Assembly: GCA_947044365.1 (NCBI GenBank)
Contig: OX345636.1
Span: 40,714,191 to 40,778,190 of the forward strand
DNA length: 64,000 nt
Direction: 5' to 3'
Source: Petrosia ficiformis
Lineage: Eukaryota; Porifera; Demospongiae; Haplosclerida; Petrosiidae
A program made the position numbers and the translations under genes. Positions 1 through 14,400 of this stretch are shown here, piece after piece (the stretch's first letter is position 1; each line of letters starts with the position of its first letter). Under the pieces are notes generated by a model. It saw nothing but the letters and a program-made list of their open reading frames with translations, did not search any database and was not told the origin of the DNA.

Positions 1-1639
1 AGGCAAGTGTTTACTTGGTCAATGGACCAGTTATCAACATGCTGTGTCTACTTGCACGCATGTGTGAGTTTCTTGACATGTGTGAAGCAGCACTTGTGTG
101 CAATACGAGTTGTACTCAAGATTTTAGTATCATTATACTAGTCTCTTCCTCGTTTGTACTATAAGTCTTACAACTTAGTCTCTGCTTTATCTCAAAGAAG
201 AAAGATTCTCAATCAGTCCTGTGAAATGTTCAACAAAGAAATGTACTCAAAACTGCTGAGAAAACAAATGTTGCAAGTCACTTGCACAGCACATGACTTA
301 AAATAGGTGGAGTTAGAAAATAACTTTCGTGGGGAATGCTTGGAGCCACTGCTCGATGCTATAGCAACCACTACTCCAATTTTGTTTGCTTTGATGCAGT
401 GCTTTGCTAGTAATGGCTATGATACAGGAGTAGTTATGAACCACATAATGATATTCATGAGATTTTGATGGCAAACTTGGACATTATTGTTGTTGGAGCT
501 ACCAATGTTTGTAGTTTTCCCAAAATTTTGTGAACACATACACACGCACACAATATGATTACCATACCCTTCCGCCTACGTTTTGCAGCAAGGGTAAAAA
601 TAGCATTAAACACTATAGATATAACTCAACTACATTCACATGTAGACAACTATTTTTACATGTAGAAAAACAGTTATATTTTGTAGATTAATGAAATCTA
701 ATAGACAGAGCTAGAAGGTGACCATCATGGCAGAATCCTTAGAGCTGGTGTTTAATGTTGTAATGGCCTCTACTTCAATTGATTTCAAGCAGTGCTTTGA
801 TAATGATAGTCTTCAAACAAAATGAGTAGGTGTGTTCATTTACAATGTTGTCCCTAGGCATGCACAAATGTAGTGCTGTACTGAGGCACTTTTTCAATCG
901 CATTATTATTTAAAAATGGCAGTGCTTTTTTTCAGCATACAAAATGGATGTAAAGTTGTAGATAGAAGAGAATCAGATCAGCTGATCAGGGGAAGATGCA
1001 GGAAGAGGTCAGCTTTGAAATGGGTGGAGCTTTGAGTGGTACTAATATAATCATCACTCTACATTTTTCTGGGGACAACAATGTTATGTGTATTTGTTTG
1101 AATTGGAAAGCATTTTATAGTTACATGTATATAATAGCTTTATAACTGAAAGGTTTTAGAAAAAGATACTTGTAAGCATTACCTACCAAGAAAAGAAATT
1201 ATTATATCATTAATCTTAGGAGTATATCATTAATATTGTATTGAAACTGATGTAACCAAGTGAGTATGTTTACAGTATATAGTTAACTAACTTTCAATAA
1301 GCCTTAGTACTAAAGGTTTGAGAAACTAAGCATACTATAACTAAAAGTGGTTATTACTGTCAAACTACAACAACAGTATTACAATTTATAATAAAATTCT
1401 TATATTTCACTATTAGTGATAGTACATTGTGTATTTGCAAAAACTTACTATTAGATGAAAATGACTACATATTAAATGTTTCCATTTAATTACTCAGTAA
1501 TTCACTATTTGTATAAAAAATTTGATATTTAAGAAGCCTCATAGATGATGGACCTTCCTGGATGCAACTCTCATTATCTACCCATACAAAACAGTTGCAT
1601 AGTGAGCATGAATAAAACATAGAGTTAATATCTTTGTAC
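1..1639. other. Left-edge intron sequence, no gene seen
   Basis: AT-rich. It contains a short ACCCTTCCGCC piece (556-600) and a TTAGTTAACTA-family fragment (about 1255-1400). No saposin-like exon was found on the minus strand and no convincing frame on the plus strand. Confidence 0.5.
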
Positions 1640-2217
1640 TAGTGCTGCCACGATATATCGACATATCACGATATAATAAGCCATGATACGATATGATATA
1701 ACATTTTTTCTATATCGATATGGTATACGCATGCGGAGTTGAAAAAAATGGCATCATGTTTGAACTACTTAAAATCTTTTTCTTGCATGCACCTGGAAAG
1801 AAGGTATCTACATGTATGTTGATTTTCTGCAAGCTTAAAGTTGTCTGCAGGTATCTAAAACAGTAACAAGCTTAATACGGGAACATGGAAAGCAAAAGAG
1901 CCTTTGACTTCCTGAAAAGTGGGCGTCGCCCACGAGCAAGATGACGACCGAGGTAGGAATCTAGCCTTAGAAACTATAAGATTTTCTTACTTTATTTTAG
2001 TTTATAGTTGTATCTAATTAAGTTTAAAAGGTAGAGCAAGTTTTAAGAGCAGAGGACAAAAAAATAACATAACTGTAACTTTTGGTCAAAACATTTAATT
2101 ATTATTAATAATTATAAATGAATAATTAATTAAACTATATCGTGATATGCGATATATCGCAAAATAAACAGTCACGACATATGATATAAACTTTTCTATA
2201 TCGTGGCGGCAGCACTA
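1640..2217. mobile_element. hAT-type MITE with perfect 8-bp target duplication
   Basis: Ends TAGTGCTGCCACGATAT and ATATCGTGGCGGCAGCACTA; CTTTGTAC flanks both sides (1632-1639 and 2218-2225). CGATAT motifs fill the subterminal parts. 578 bp, no coding. Confidence 0.85.
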
Positions 2218-2438
2218 CTTTGTACATGTACATGACAATATTCAGTTTTCTAGAAACTTGGATAAAAGATAGACACACAATATGATTAGGGTGACCTGTT
2301 CTGCCTATGTGAGCAATGGATAATAAAACATTCATGTAAGGTACAGTACATGTACATCTGTATAAGCTTTTTTAAGAGGAGGCCATGCACATGAACAGAC
2401 ATAGAGACAGACACACAGACACTAAAGCATACATGTAC

Positions 2439-2522
2439 CTTGACTGATGTAACCTGTTGTTTATTTCTCAAGAGAGATGTAGAGTTACATAATCCAAGTT
2501 GATTACAGATATCACCAGAATC
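2439..2522 (-). CDS. PSAP: Prosaposin exon 42: saposin domain 10, part d, last exon in window
   Basis: 28 codons between TACATTAG and AAG|GTACAT. It encodes SGDICNQLGLC and a linker ending VTSVK. It ends in a donor, not a stop. I found no later exon in 1-2438, so the next one lies beyond the left edge or is too divergent to see. Confidence 0.89.
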
Positions 2523-5500
2523 CTAATGTACATGTACACATACAAATGTACATACATGTACATGTATACATATACAATAAACAATTTATAGGCAACAATA
2601 CACACACACACACACACACATGTACATTGTAAATATACTATTAAATAAAAGCTACAGTGTCACTTAAGCTTTTAATTAAAATTTACTTCTATTTAATTAA
2701 TAATTATGGAGTTTGTGTTCCAACATAACAAACTAAAAGCTTTTAAATGAATGATGTTACTTATTAATTATACAGTTTAGTATATACATGATGTTATCGG
2801 AGATGTAGAAAGAAAGAAAGAAAGAAAGACAGACACCTGAGGCAATGGAAAAAGGAAAATGAGAGTTGCCTCAGGTGGGATTCGAACCCACGACACTCTG
2901 TACTCCGGACAGATGTTCTACCAACTGAGCTACATGTACATGTACACAGACATCGATTTCATATCACTAGTATTTCATTACAATTAAAGGCTTAGAAACA
3001 CATTGTCTCATTTATGGGGATTCACCTTCACCCAGACCCCTCCCCCTTCCCCTCAACAACTTCTCTGCAATGGGCTAACCTGAAATCAACTATTGCAGAT
3101 TGTACATACATGTACATGTACATGTACACATTGTAAAATACATTGTAAATTAAAAATTCTGTATATTCGACTAGTAAATATGAAATATTTAGATTTCTTT
3201 ATCTGCTCCTGAAACACATTTTGCAAATGTTGTCATGTTAACCTCTGGGTATATTACTATTTTGAGGGTTATTCTTCTCAGTCTATCAATTGGAATTGCA
3301 ACTGCAACAAATATTCGATCAGTTTGGATACTCACTCATTATTTAGGTATTCAAATGTATTTTTAGCATTCAGATATTCATTTAATGTTTCCACATGCAC
3401 AGAAATTGAACATTTGAATTATAATTGCAATAAAATGGCAGCAGAGAAGTTTCTTGCTCGGTGTTCTTGCTTTCAACACCTGTAGAGTACTGAATCAACT
3501 TTGGCTGTTGTTATAAACATCTATAGCAATTGTTAACAGCAAAATGGTGAGCTAATATTTGATATCTCACTAGAAATGAGTTGACAAAATTTCTCTGAAA
3601 GCAAGCAAATATCCTGATACATGTATTCGTTCGTTAAACTAAGCAAATATCTGGATACCAAAACCTACTATTCATTGCAGCCCTAATTGGAATCATTGTA
3701 TATACCCTATCAACAATAAAAGGTTACTACTATACAACAACTGTAGTACTGTTAATACACAGTATAGTATAGTAAAGTTGTATGTTAGTAAGATGTAATT
3801 ATATACTGTAACATAATGTTACAATATATAATTACATGTACAGTGTATATAGAAACAGTGTTCTCAACAAACATTTTAGTATGGAAAATGTAGTGTACAG
3901 TGATTTTATTATAATTATTGATATACACAATATTACATGTACATGTCATGTACATGTCATGTACATGTACTTACCACTTCATCCTTTACAAGCTTCCAAA
4001 TAAAATCAAAATCATTCTTAGCCACACTTTCACACTATATTGAAAATAAGTAATAGTTAGAACACACTTTACTGTGATTATGTGTTTTAATGTAGCACGA
4101 GGACGGGTCAATAAAGGTTGAGTTTACTTAATGCACAAGCCGAAGGCGAGCGCATTATGTAAACAAGACCTTTATTGGCCGCCCAAGTGCTACATTGAAA
4201 CACACAATGCACTGTCAAGTATGTACATTCTAAGTGATTTATTGACGATCTGGTAAACTACCACTGTTGTTGGAGCTGCTTCGTTAGTAGAGGTGAGCAA
4301 AGTGTGCAATAACTAACTTATTGCACACAAAAGTGTGCAATAAGTGATTTAATGTTCATGTAACGCATTATCTGCACTCTGATTGGCCACAGGTCACATG
4401 ATCAGCAATAAGACATGATAATATAACATCAACAAGTCAATAAATAACATATAATACAATACATGTATGTACATGTACATGTACATAATATATGTACATG
4501 TGCATGTACACAGGATTCTCTCCAGAAATACTTTTAAAGAAGGTGGTCCATTTATTATTACACTGATATGTACAGTGTAACTTTATTATATTGTCCATAT
4601 ATAGGTACATAAAAAACGATTGCAACCGTAATCAGTAACAAATGAAATCATAAAACGATTGTTCTACTATTACAAAATATAACCTTTTTTATGTCCAGCA
4701 CTGTACTTGTACATGTACATGTATTTAAATACCAAAAGGCAGTATTTGTTTCAGAACTAGATTATTGTTGGGGATGTACTTACCCTCCCCCTCACCACTA
4801 TACACACAATAAACACTCACGTTTCTTGAGAAATCTGAAGGTAAAAGATGACATAAACTTTCAAGAGCATCTTTTACTTCATTCTGCAATGAATAGTATA
4901 CATTATGAATACATACAAAATCATGTGACTAGCATGCTAGCAAAAGGCGTAGAAACATTTAACAAACAATCTTTTACTTCATTCTGCAATGAATAGTATA
5001 CATTATGAATACATACAAAATCATGTGACTAGCATGCTAGCAAAAGGCGTAGAAACATTTAACAAACAAACACAACAAACAAGTAGCCACATTCAGCTTA
5101 GTTTAAAATACATTTAGTTACATATAAAAAAATCTACATATACATGTATATTTACATCATCTATATGTACAATGGTCATAACAATGTATGGAATGACCAA
5201 CAATTAGTTTACATGTACCTGCACCAATTTCATAATTGTCCTTTCCATTCTGTTTTGTGTATGTCAAATTTGCTTCATTTGTTGAGTTACAATACAGTAT
5301 ACACAAACATGTATTAAACTATACACTATACTATATACACATGTACAGTACATGTCAATAAAACACCACCATACAGTACAGTAATTACTCAGTAGTTTTA
5401 TTATGACACTATGTACAGTAGCTAAAAAGTGGTTTGATAGACATTGGTGTAGTGACACAGTAATTACTGTTATTGTATGGTGAAATTTTATTGACATCAG

Positions 5501-8365
5501 TATAATCACTTCATGTGTTCTATACACATATATTAGTATTATAATAATCACTTCACATGAGTCTCTTCATGTGTTCTATACACATATATTAGTATTATAA
5601 TAATCACTTCATATGAGTCTCTTCATGTGTTCTATACACATATATTAGTATTATAATAATCACTTCATATGGGTCTCTTCATGTGTTCTATACACATATA
5701 CTAGTATTATAATAATCACTTCATATGAGTCTCTTCATGTGTTCTATACACATATATTAGTATTATAATAATCACTTCATATGAGTCTCTTCATGTGTTC
5801 TATACACATATACATGTACTAGTATTATAATAATCACTTCATATGAGTCTCTTCATGTGTTCTATACACATATATTAGTATTATAATAATCACTTCATAT
5901 GGGTCTCTTCATGTGTTCTATACACATATACTAGTATTATAATAATCACTTCATATGAGTCTCTTCATGTGTTCTATACACATATATTAGCATTATAATA
6001 ATCACTTCATATGAGTCTCTTCATGTGTTCTATACACATATATTAGTATTATAATAATCACTTCATATGGGTCTCTTCATGTGTTCTATACACATATATT
6101 AGTATTATAATAATCACTTACCTCAGAAGAGTTACTGTCAACAAATGTTTTGAGGAAATTAGCAGCCATTTTACACAAATCACACAGATCTTGTTTTACT
6201 GGTTTTACCTGCACAATACGAGAACATTACACATCATTAACTAGACAAATTACAAACAGTAAATGTACATGTACATGTACTAGTGTTGGGATAAAGGTTT
6301 GAAGGTTTGCACTTGTTTTTATTAATGTTGCTCTTACATGTACCTTGATTGACTATAGAAAGCCTCCAAAACTGAATTATTGGTTTATAACGATTACTAG
6401 TCTTGTTCCTGTCACTGTTTCTACTTGGATTCAGCATTGATGGATTGAGAAATAAGACAAAGCAACAACATTCCTGGAACATTCCCACATTATTAACCAC
6501 ACGTATAGATTATACAAGTGCACATTCACAAACATTAAAGTGGGCATGCATGGCAGCAAAGCTTCGAAGATAGAAATTTAGCTTCAAACGTACAGCAAAT
6601 GATCATATATTTGAAACTTTCCTTTTCAAAACACTACAATGTACTGTACATGTATATACTTTTTATACATACATATAATTACCCTCGCCGCGTAGCGTAG
6701 GCGGAAGGGTACGGTAATCGTTTTGTCTGTGTGTGTGTGTTAGCAATTTTTCTTGAAAAATAAAAACATTGACATTTCAAAAGGGGTACTGGTAGACTTC
6801 AAATTATACAAGGAAAAAAAATAACGTAGGAATTCTTCTAAAACCTTTTTGTTCTAAAGTTATGACAAGTTTTATAACTCACAGTTACCGTTTCACGACT
6901 TTAAGATGAAACGAGGGCAATAACGAGAGTAAATATAGACACACAAAACACAGGTGATCCTCTTGCATGGCTGTCGCTAGCCAAGAAACACTTCAAACCA
7001 CCAAAACAATCGATTTAATGGTTACTACTACATCACCATTGATGCAAGATAGAAAGCTACCTAGCTCCACCTACAGGTATGTGCACGTACGTGCATGCTT
7101 GCATACTAAACACGTGGTAGAGGTGATTCGTTTTCACACGGAGACTTTAGAGGTAGACTTGAGAGCTTTTTCGAAGGAAAACAAAGAATAAGATGTAAGA
7201 TATATATATATACAAATTATACATTTCTTTCATTGATATTCTTATTTTGTCTTTTAGGATATAAAGTTATATATATAATTATATAACAGTTTTAATTAAT
7301 GCCCATAATGAAAATGTTTTCAAATTTGTATTTCTATTCCATGTAACAAAAGTGTTGTTTGTTTCATACACTTCATTATATTTTTTTTTAAAATGGAGTG
7401 CTTTGTATTACTTTGCCACGTAGGCGAGGGTCCCGTCCCGACGGCACTTGTTTACTATGCAGTTGTACATGTATACATATATGAACATATGATTGTTTTG
7501 TTGTGTCATCATCGTTCAGTACCAATGGCTGACTTTCTCATGATGAATCACAACAGTCTGTTATATAGTCATTATTTAGATTATCCACTTGTCTTGGATG
7601 TATTGTTTAAAGGTTATTGTGGAATATTAGGATATTACAGTTACTACAGCTACATGTACATGTACATGTTTGAGTTCCAGTAAGCAGCTGGCTTGAGCAT
7701 GATTTCTATTAAGCACCACACTCATTACATGTAATTAAATGAGTTGCTATAATTGCGCAACTTCCTTAACTAGATACATATACATGCATACAATGCATGA
7801 CAACATATACTGTAGATTCAACCTGTGGAAAACCATCATAAGGATGAATTTGTGAGCCATAAAAAGGCAAATCCAAGAGTTTGTTTCGAGGTCATGACTT
7901 TGGAAATCCAGTATATATTATAAGTGACGCATGTAAATTGGAGACATTACCTGAACTTTAACTATCTTTGTTGATGTACACAATCCTAAATCTTTACAGA
8001 TTGTAGTAGAACCCTAAAAAATGTACATGTATTATAGTCATGTACAATGATAACTATAGACACATACACATACATGTATACAATATCATACACATACAAA
8101 CTAGGGCTGGGACAAAGGTCGGTAAACAACCTTCGAAGCTCCATCAGCAAAAGCAAATGGATATTTATCTGGATAATCATCGGGTATCCATTCCAACCCT
8201 AATACAAATATGCATTTACAACAAAATACTATGTTTTTCGATTGTTAATGTAAAATAGTTGCTAAGTACAATGTAAGCTTTTCAAGAGCAGTTTTAATTT
8301 CTAGAGTTTGATAATTAGACATTAAATGTCAATTCAAAATTTGAACAGGTACCCAGATTCAACTT

Positions 8366-8464
<99 letters not shown>

Positions 8465-11400
8465 CTTTCACTCCATTCCACATAAACGTAAAATTATTGC
8501 GAACCAACTCAGAACACTAAAGAAATTAAAGAGATAAGTAGATGACATACATGTATAATATTAAAGTTTACATACTGTACCTACATGTAAGTACATGTGT
8601 ATACATACTATGATATACTATGATGCATGGGAGCTACACGTACATGTACATTTAAAAAGGTGATAGTCAGTTGTACTTCCATGTAAAATAGTATTACACT
8701 GCTTTGTACTGTAATCATAATAATATGTGAATTCCCTTTGCTGTGATAGCATAGTACTAAGGAGTAATACTGTGTAGTACATTCAAAGTATAGTGTACTT
8801 CACTCATAATTATACACTGTAATTGGAAGTACATGTACAGTGACAGTACATGTATGTACATGTAAACATAACATGTATATCAGGTATTGTACATACCGCA
8901 GACACCAATTCAGCAACTACCTCTTGGCACACACCTTGCATAGCAACTTTAGCTTTTTCCTGTCAAATAAAAAAACACTTATATACATGTAAGTACATGT
9001 ACATATATGTCATTTTACAACTTCCAAGTAGTGGGGAATTAAAAAATCATTATAGTAGTGTATGGAGAGGGCCTATGCTAATTAATTGAATAGAAGGTGT
9101 GTCTAAGTTATAGCAGATGATTACAAGTCACATACATGTATAGAGAGCAGACCAGAGACAAGAGATATGCAGTACTCGTATATGTCAATAAAATGTCACC
9201 ATACAGTAACAGTAATTACCTTAGTTCTACTTCTACCTTCACTATAGTACAGTAATTACTGTCTCACTACTGTGGTGTTGAATTGACAAGTACATGTACA
9301 TCAATTACTATCAAACCAAGTTTGAATTACTGTAGTGTCATAATAAAACTACTGAGTAGAACACTGTAGCTGAAGCAAGACAAGGTGAGTGCGTAACTGT
9401 ACTGTACTGTGTGGAGGCCCTGGGATTCCCCAAGAGTTCCCATAGTTTAATACTACATGTATAAGGCAATGTTAAATGGGCCGGCCATTGAGGTTTTAAG
9501 TGTGATGAATATTTACATCTCTGACTCTGATACATTTAAAAAATATCATCAGCTACAGGCCCCAGAGTCACCACAAGCAACTTCAGAGAGTCTGGATTTA
9601 AAATTGCCTTCACAAAATTTTCTATCATTTCTCCCCACTCCCAGATAAAATGGTAGTGACTTGGTGTTGGAAGCACTAATATATAACACCAAGTCACTAT
9701 AGATAAAATTACTGTATGAAACTCTCCATATATGGTGCATATACAATGTACAGTATGTCAATAAAAGTCACTATACAATATCAGTAATTACTGTCTCACT
9801 ACTGTGGTATGGAATTGCCAATTACTGTTAAACCACTTTTGAACTACTGTAGTGTGATAATGAAACTACTGAGTAATTACTGTACTGTATAGTCACTTTT
9901 TATTGACATATACTGTACATATACATGTACTTACCTCAGTATAACCTTCAGACCTGTAGACTTTTATAATACCCACCAACGACTGACACAACATACACAT
10001 ATCACCATTATTCATCACCTTAGGCTGTAAAGTGGACAATAATGAATAATTCATTTAACATTCCCCATTCAGAAGGCCATTATAGTTAGTGCACTAACTA
10101 CATGTACATGTATAATATATACATATGTGAAAATACACATTGTCATTAGGAATGTGCGATACAGACATGTACAGTAGTGGACATTAATGTTTGGTAATCT
10201 ATCGTTCTCTGATTCATACCGTTTTTATGATTAAGAATCATTTTTAAATATGATGGAAGCTGTTAATCAGCTTGAAATCACATGACTGCATCATTAAAAA
10301 TTAGATGAAGGTAGTGAAGTAAAGTTAGTTAGACTGTTATTCTGCTTCCTGAAGGTGTTTGAAGAAGAGCTGAATACTGAAATATTCGGATGTTCGTTTG
10401 TTATTTTCATATTTGAATGTATTATTCAATTATTGGGTTTAATGCGATAACACGTGCAATTATTATGGAAACTAAATGGCATCAGAGATGTTTCATGCTT
10501 TATGTTACTGGTTTTCTAGGTTTGTATATCAGAGAATGAACAATAAAAACACATAGGTTGCTGTTATAAACATCTATTGTAACTACTTACAGCAAAATGG
10601 TGAGCTAATACTTGATATTTTAAAGAAACAATTCAAACAATTTATGATGAGTAAGAAAAGTGAATATTCGAATGCTTCGTCATCTATAGGGGTTTTCCCT
10701 GTCTAGTAGATATTTTTGTGATGCCTTTGGCGTTTGAGGGCAAGTCAAGGCCCACGCAAGCGGCTGTTAATCGTTTAACAACTCTTCTGTCCAGCAAAGT
10801 AAGTTAGAATCTTCAGTCTGATAAAATACAATGTACAAGAGTTATGGAGCTGAAAAGAATTAGTTATTAGGTGCTCCACCCACAAATATTTAGAGTAAAC
10901 AAAAACGTCCATTTTAATTATAGGTTAATTATTAACCCGAACAATCAGCAACAAATAGAACCGTAAATCAATTGTTCTACTATTACAAAAAGTTAACCTT
11001 TCTATGTCCTGCAGTGTACATGTATTGAGTTATACATGTAAATTGGAGACATTACCTGAACTTTAACTACATGTATTGAGTTATACATGTAAATTGGAGA
11101 CATTACCTGAACTTTAACTACATGTTTCTGTGTTGATTTACACAATCCTAAATCTTTACAGACTGTACTAGGATTCTAAAGAATGTATTATAGTCATGTT
11201 AGGTGATAATTATAAGACACATACATGTACACATGTACACAGTAGGGGTGGGAAAAAGGTTCGAAGGTTTGAACCTTCATTCGTTTGCTGTGCATTGGAA
11301 GGTAAATTTCTATCTTCGAAGCTTTACTGCCACGCCCGCTTTACTGTTTGCACATGCACACTTCTAGAATCTTATCATATGATTAATAATATGGAGATGT

Positions 11401-14400
11401 TCCAGGAAAGTTGAGGCTGTGTTGCTGGCTGCTTTTGTCTTATTTCTCAGTCCAGGGACGCCTAATTTGGATAGAAACACTGACGGGAACAACACTAGTA
11501 CTCATTATAAAGCAATAATCCAGTTTTGGTGGCTTTCTATACCCAATCAAGGTAAGAACAACATTAACAAAAACACATGCAAACCGTCATCCCACCCCTA
11601 GTACACACATAAACAAAAATTGATTGCTAAAGAGAAATAGTAGCATGTAAGCTTCTCAAAAGAAGTTTAAATGTTTAGAATTTGAAAAATGTGAACGGGT
11701 ACTCAAAATGTATCCATAATAACTATTGAAACTAGTACATACACACACCTTTTTCACTGCATTCCACAGAACCGGAAACTTATCGTGCACCACATCAAAA
11801 CACTAAAAAAGTAAAGATATTCATGTATAATGAGGTGTTTGCAGAACGGTTAAATAAGTATTCAGATATTACGGTCTGGGGGTTAAGTGCATTAATTAGA
11901 ATAAATGGCGTTACGTTTTCAACACATTGTTCCATGCTGTATTGTCGTTGCTGAAGATGTCAGTTATTTCAGAGGATAATATTCCAGGTGCTTCGCTTTA
12001 AGGAAGAGATCCAAGTCAATTAAAGGTACCAGAGCTCAAGAGGTGGTTGCAGTGCAGGGCAGCTTCCACTAGAGGCTTAAAAGCAATTTAGTTACCAGGT
12101 AAGCCAGTTGCAGCTGTGTTGTCCCAAGTTGCACCATTCATACACAAATGACGGTTCAGTAGTTGATATTATTGTGATCTAATATCTATACTATTTATAG
12201 AGTACGAGCAAACATTGAAAATGGATGGGCTGGCAATATTATTGATCCAGATCACAAAGGCAGTGAAGAATCTAGCCTGTGCCCAGCTAATAATATGCAA
12301 GCCTCCATACCAGCAACTTGGGAAGATATAAGAACAGTATTCAAACCAGATCATGGCCTACCTCAATTTTCTAATGGTCAGATAGTAGAGTATTTTGTCA
12401 CAAGAACTGTATCTGACGGGCTTCTTGCTTCTGACTTTAAGTCTATCAACAAGTCCGCTCTTAACCTCTTCCATTGTGGACATGTGCAAAATATTGAAGT
12501 CTCTTCTGATGACAAAAATATTTACATGAGAGCAAACTGTTTACCTGAAATGCGCAAAGACCGTGTGTATAAACTGTTATTATCTATGAATGTCTCCACT
12601 CTTGATATAGTATCTGCACAATGTGGTTGTCCTGGTGGAAAAGGACCTCATGCTACATGTAAACATATCGCTGCTCTGTGTTATGGTTTCCTAAACTTCT
12701 GTGAATATCAGTCGATACCTAACTACCTTACCTGCACCCAACAGTTACAACAATGGAATAGACCTCGTCCTAAACATCTAGAACCAATCCCTGTTGCCAA
12801 CATCAAAGGACATCAGAACACCATCAGCAAGCCTAAGGTTCCAAAGAAGCCACGTAATTCCAGTTCTTATGATCCACGTCCTCTCAAGTATCGTCATCCA
12901 TCCAATAATGCATTGGAGAAACTAAGAACTGATTTGCTATGTGCAGGTCAACCTTGTGCATTTACAACAGTTCTTTTTCCCAGTGTTGATGTAGCTCTAC
13001 ATGACCATATGTACTGTAAGCCTTTACAAGAAGAAACAAATGAGGTTATTATATCTCATGCACAGGTGAGAGATCCTTGTCCGTATAGCTCTGAAGAGCT
13101 GCAATATTTGTGCAACCAAGTTAAAGAGAAGTTGTCCAGCAGCAATGAAGAAAGAATAAAAATAGAGCTAGCTACACAACAACAATCCAACTGTTCTCTC
13201 TGGTATGAAGCAAGGTATAAAAGAATCACCGGTAGTAAGTGTAGTCAGATATTGAAACAACCTTCACGTACACCTGCTCTTCTCAGAAATGTTTTATATG
13301 CACCACAACTGAATCCAATTCCAGTGCCTATGAAATGGGGGTTGGACAAAGAAGGCGTGGCAAGACTGAAGTACAGTGAATTTATGAAAGCTGAAGGTCA
13401 TGATGTGACAGTTGAGCAACGTGGATTCTTTATCCATCCTGATGAACCTTGGTTGGGAGCATCTCCAGATGCAATTGTGAAAGACCATTGTTGCAGTCCT
13501 TCTGATGGACTACTTGAGATTAAATGCCCCTACTCAACTTTCTTTTGTATGATAGATGACAGTGGTTCAGTAAAACTCAAGAGATCCCATCATTACTACC
13601 ATCAAGTGCAACTGCAACTTTTTGTTTGTTCTAACAAATATCACTGGTGTGACTTCTGTGTATATACGCCTATGGGTGTAACAGTAGAGAAAATTACCCT
13701 TGACAAAGAATGGATTGAAGAGTCTATTTCCAAACTTGAAGACTACTATGATAATGTTATTTTACCAGAATTAGTGTATCCATGCATAAACCAGCCTACT
13801 TTGTATAATTTCAATATTAATAATATTTATTATAATATTTTTTTAATGGCAGGAAATAATAAAATGAAAAATAATTAACAAACTTATTGACACAAGGGAG
13901 GCCAGAAATTGGACAGTACAGAACAAATAAAAAATATCTGATTAGCTAGATCAGCTTGTGATATAGACAAAACCCTGTCGAATATATGGTAGTTCTTAAC
14001 GCGTTCCATAGCCCGTTCAACATGGATGCGAACTGATGCTATCCTTCGTGTCTCTACCATTTCCTTATCATCTAACTGAGATTTACCCCTCAAAAATGGT
14101 GGCATGTTTAACTTGACTCCAAGTGGTGTTAAGTTGTCCTGAATGTCAAACCCCCTATCTGCCATCATAGAGTCACCCCTTTGTAATAAATTTAAGATTC
14201 CACTTTTCCTAGTAAGCTCCTTGTCTGATATACTACCAGAGTATAAGTCGGAAACAAAAATTACTGCCCCAGATGGAGAAATTCCTACTAAAGCTTTATA
14301 TGTATTACTGTTCTTGTAAATAGAGAACGTCGTTGCACATCTGGGAGTGAAGGCTTCTCGACATATATCTCTGTCGCATCAATAATGACATGTGTACTGG

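Noticed and set aside
5506..6118. CRISPR-like array of regular repeats
   Set aside because: The units are contiguous with no unique spacers, and the genome is eukaryotic; it is a minisatellite.
8326..8520. Plus-strand frame of repeated His-Thr
   Set aside because: It is the translation of the (CA)n run and overlaps prosaposin exon 37 on the other strand.
9457..9761. Frames around GCCCCAGAGTCACCACAAGC
   Set aside because: The region resembles the CCCC-rich repeats at 37807 and 45675; there is no domain and both strands are open by chance.
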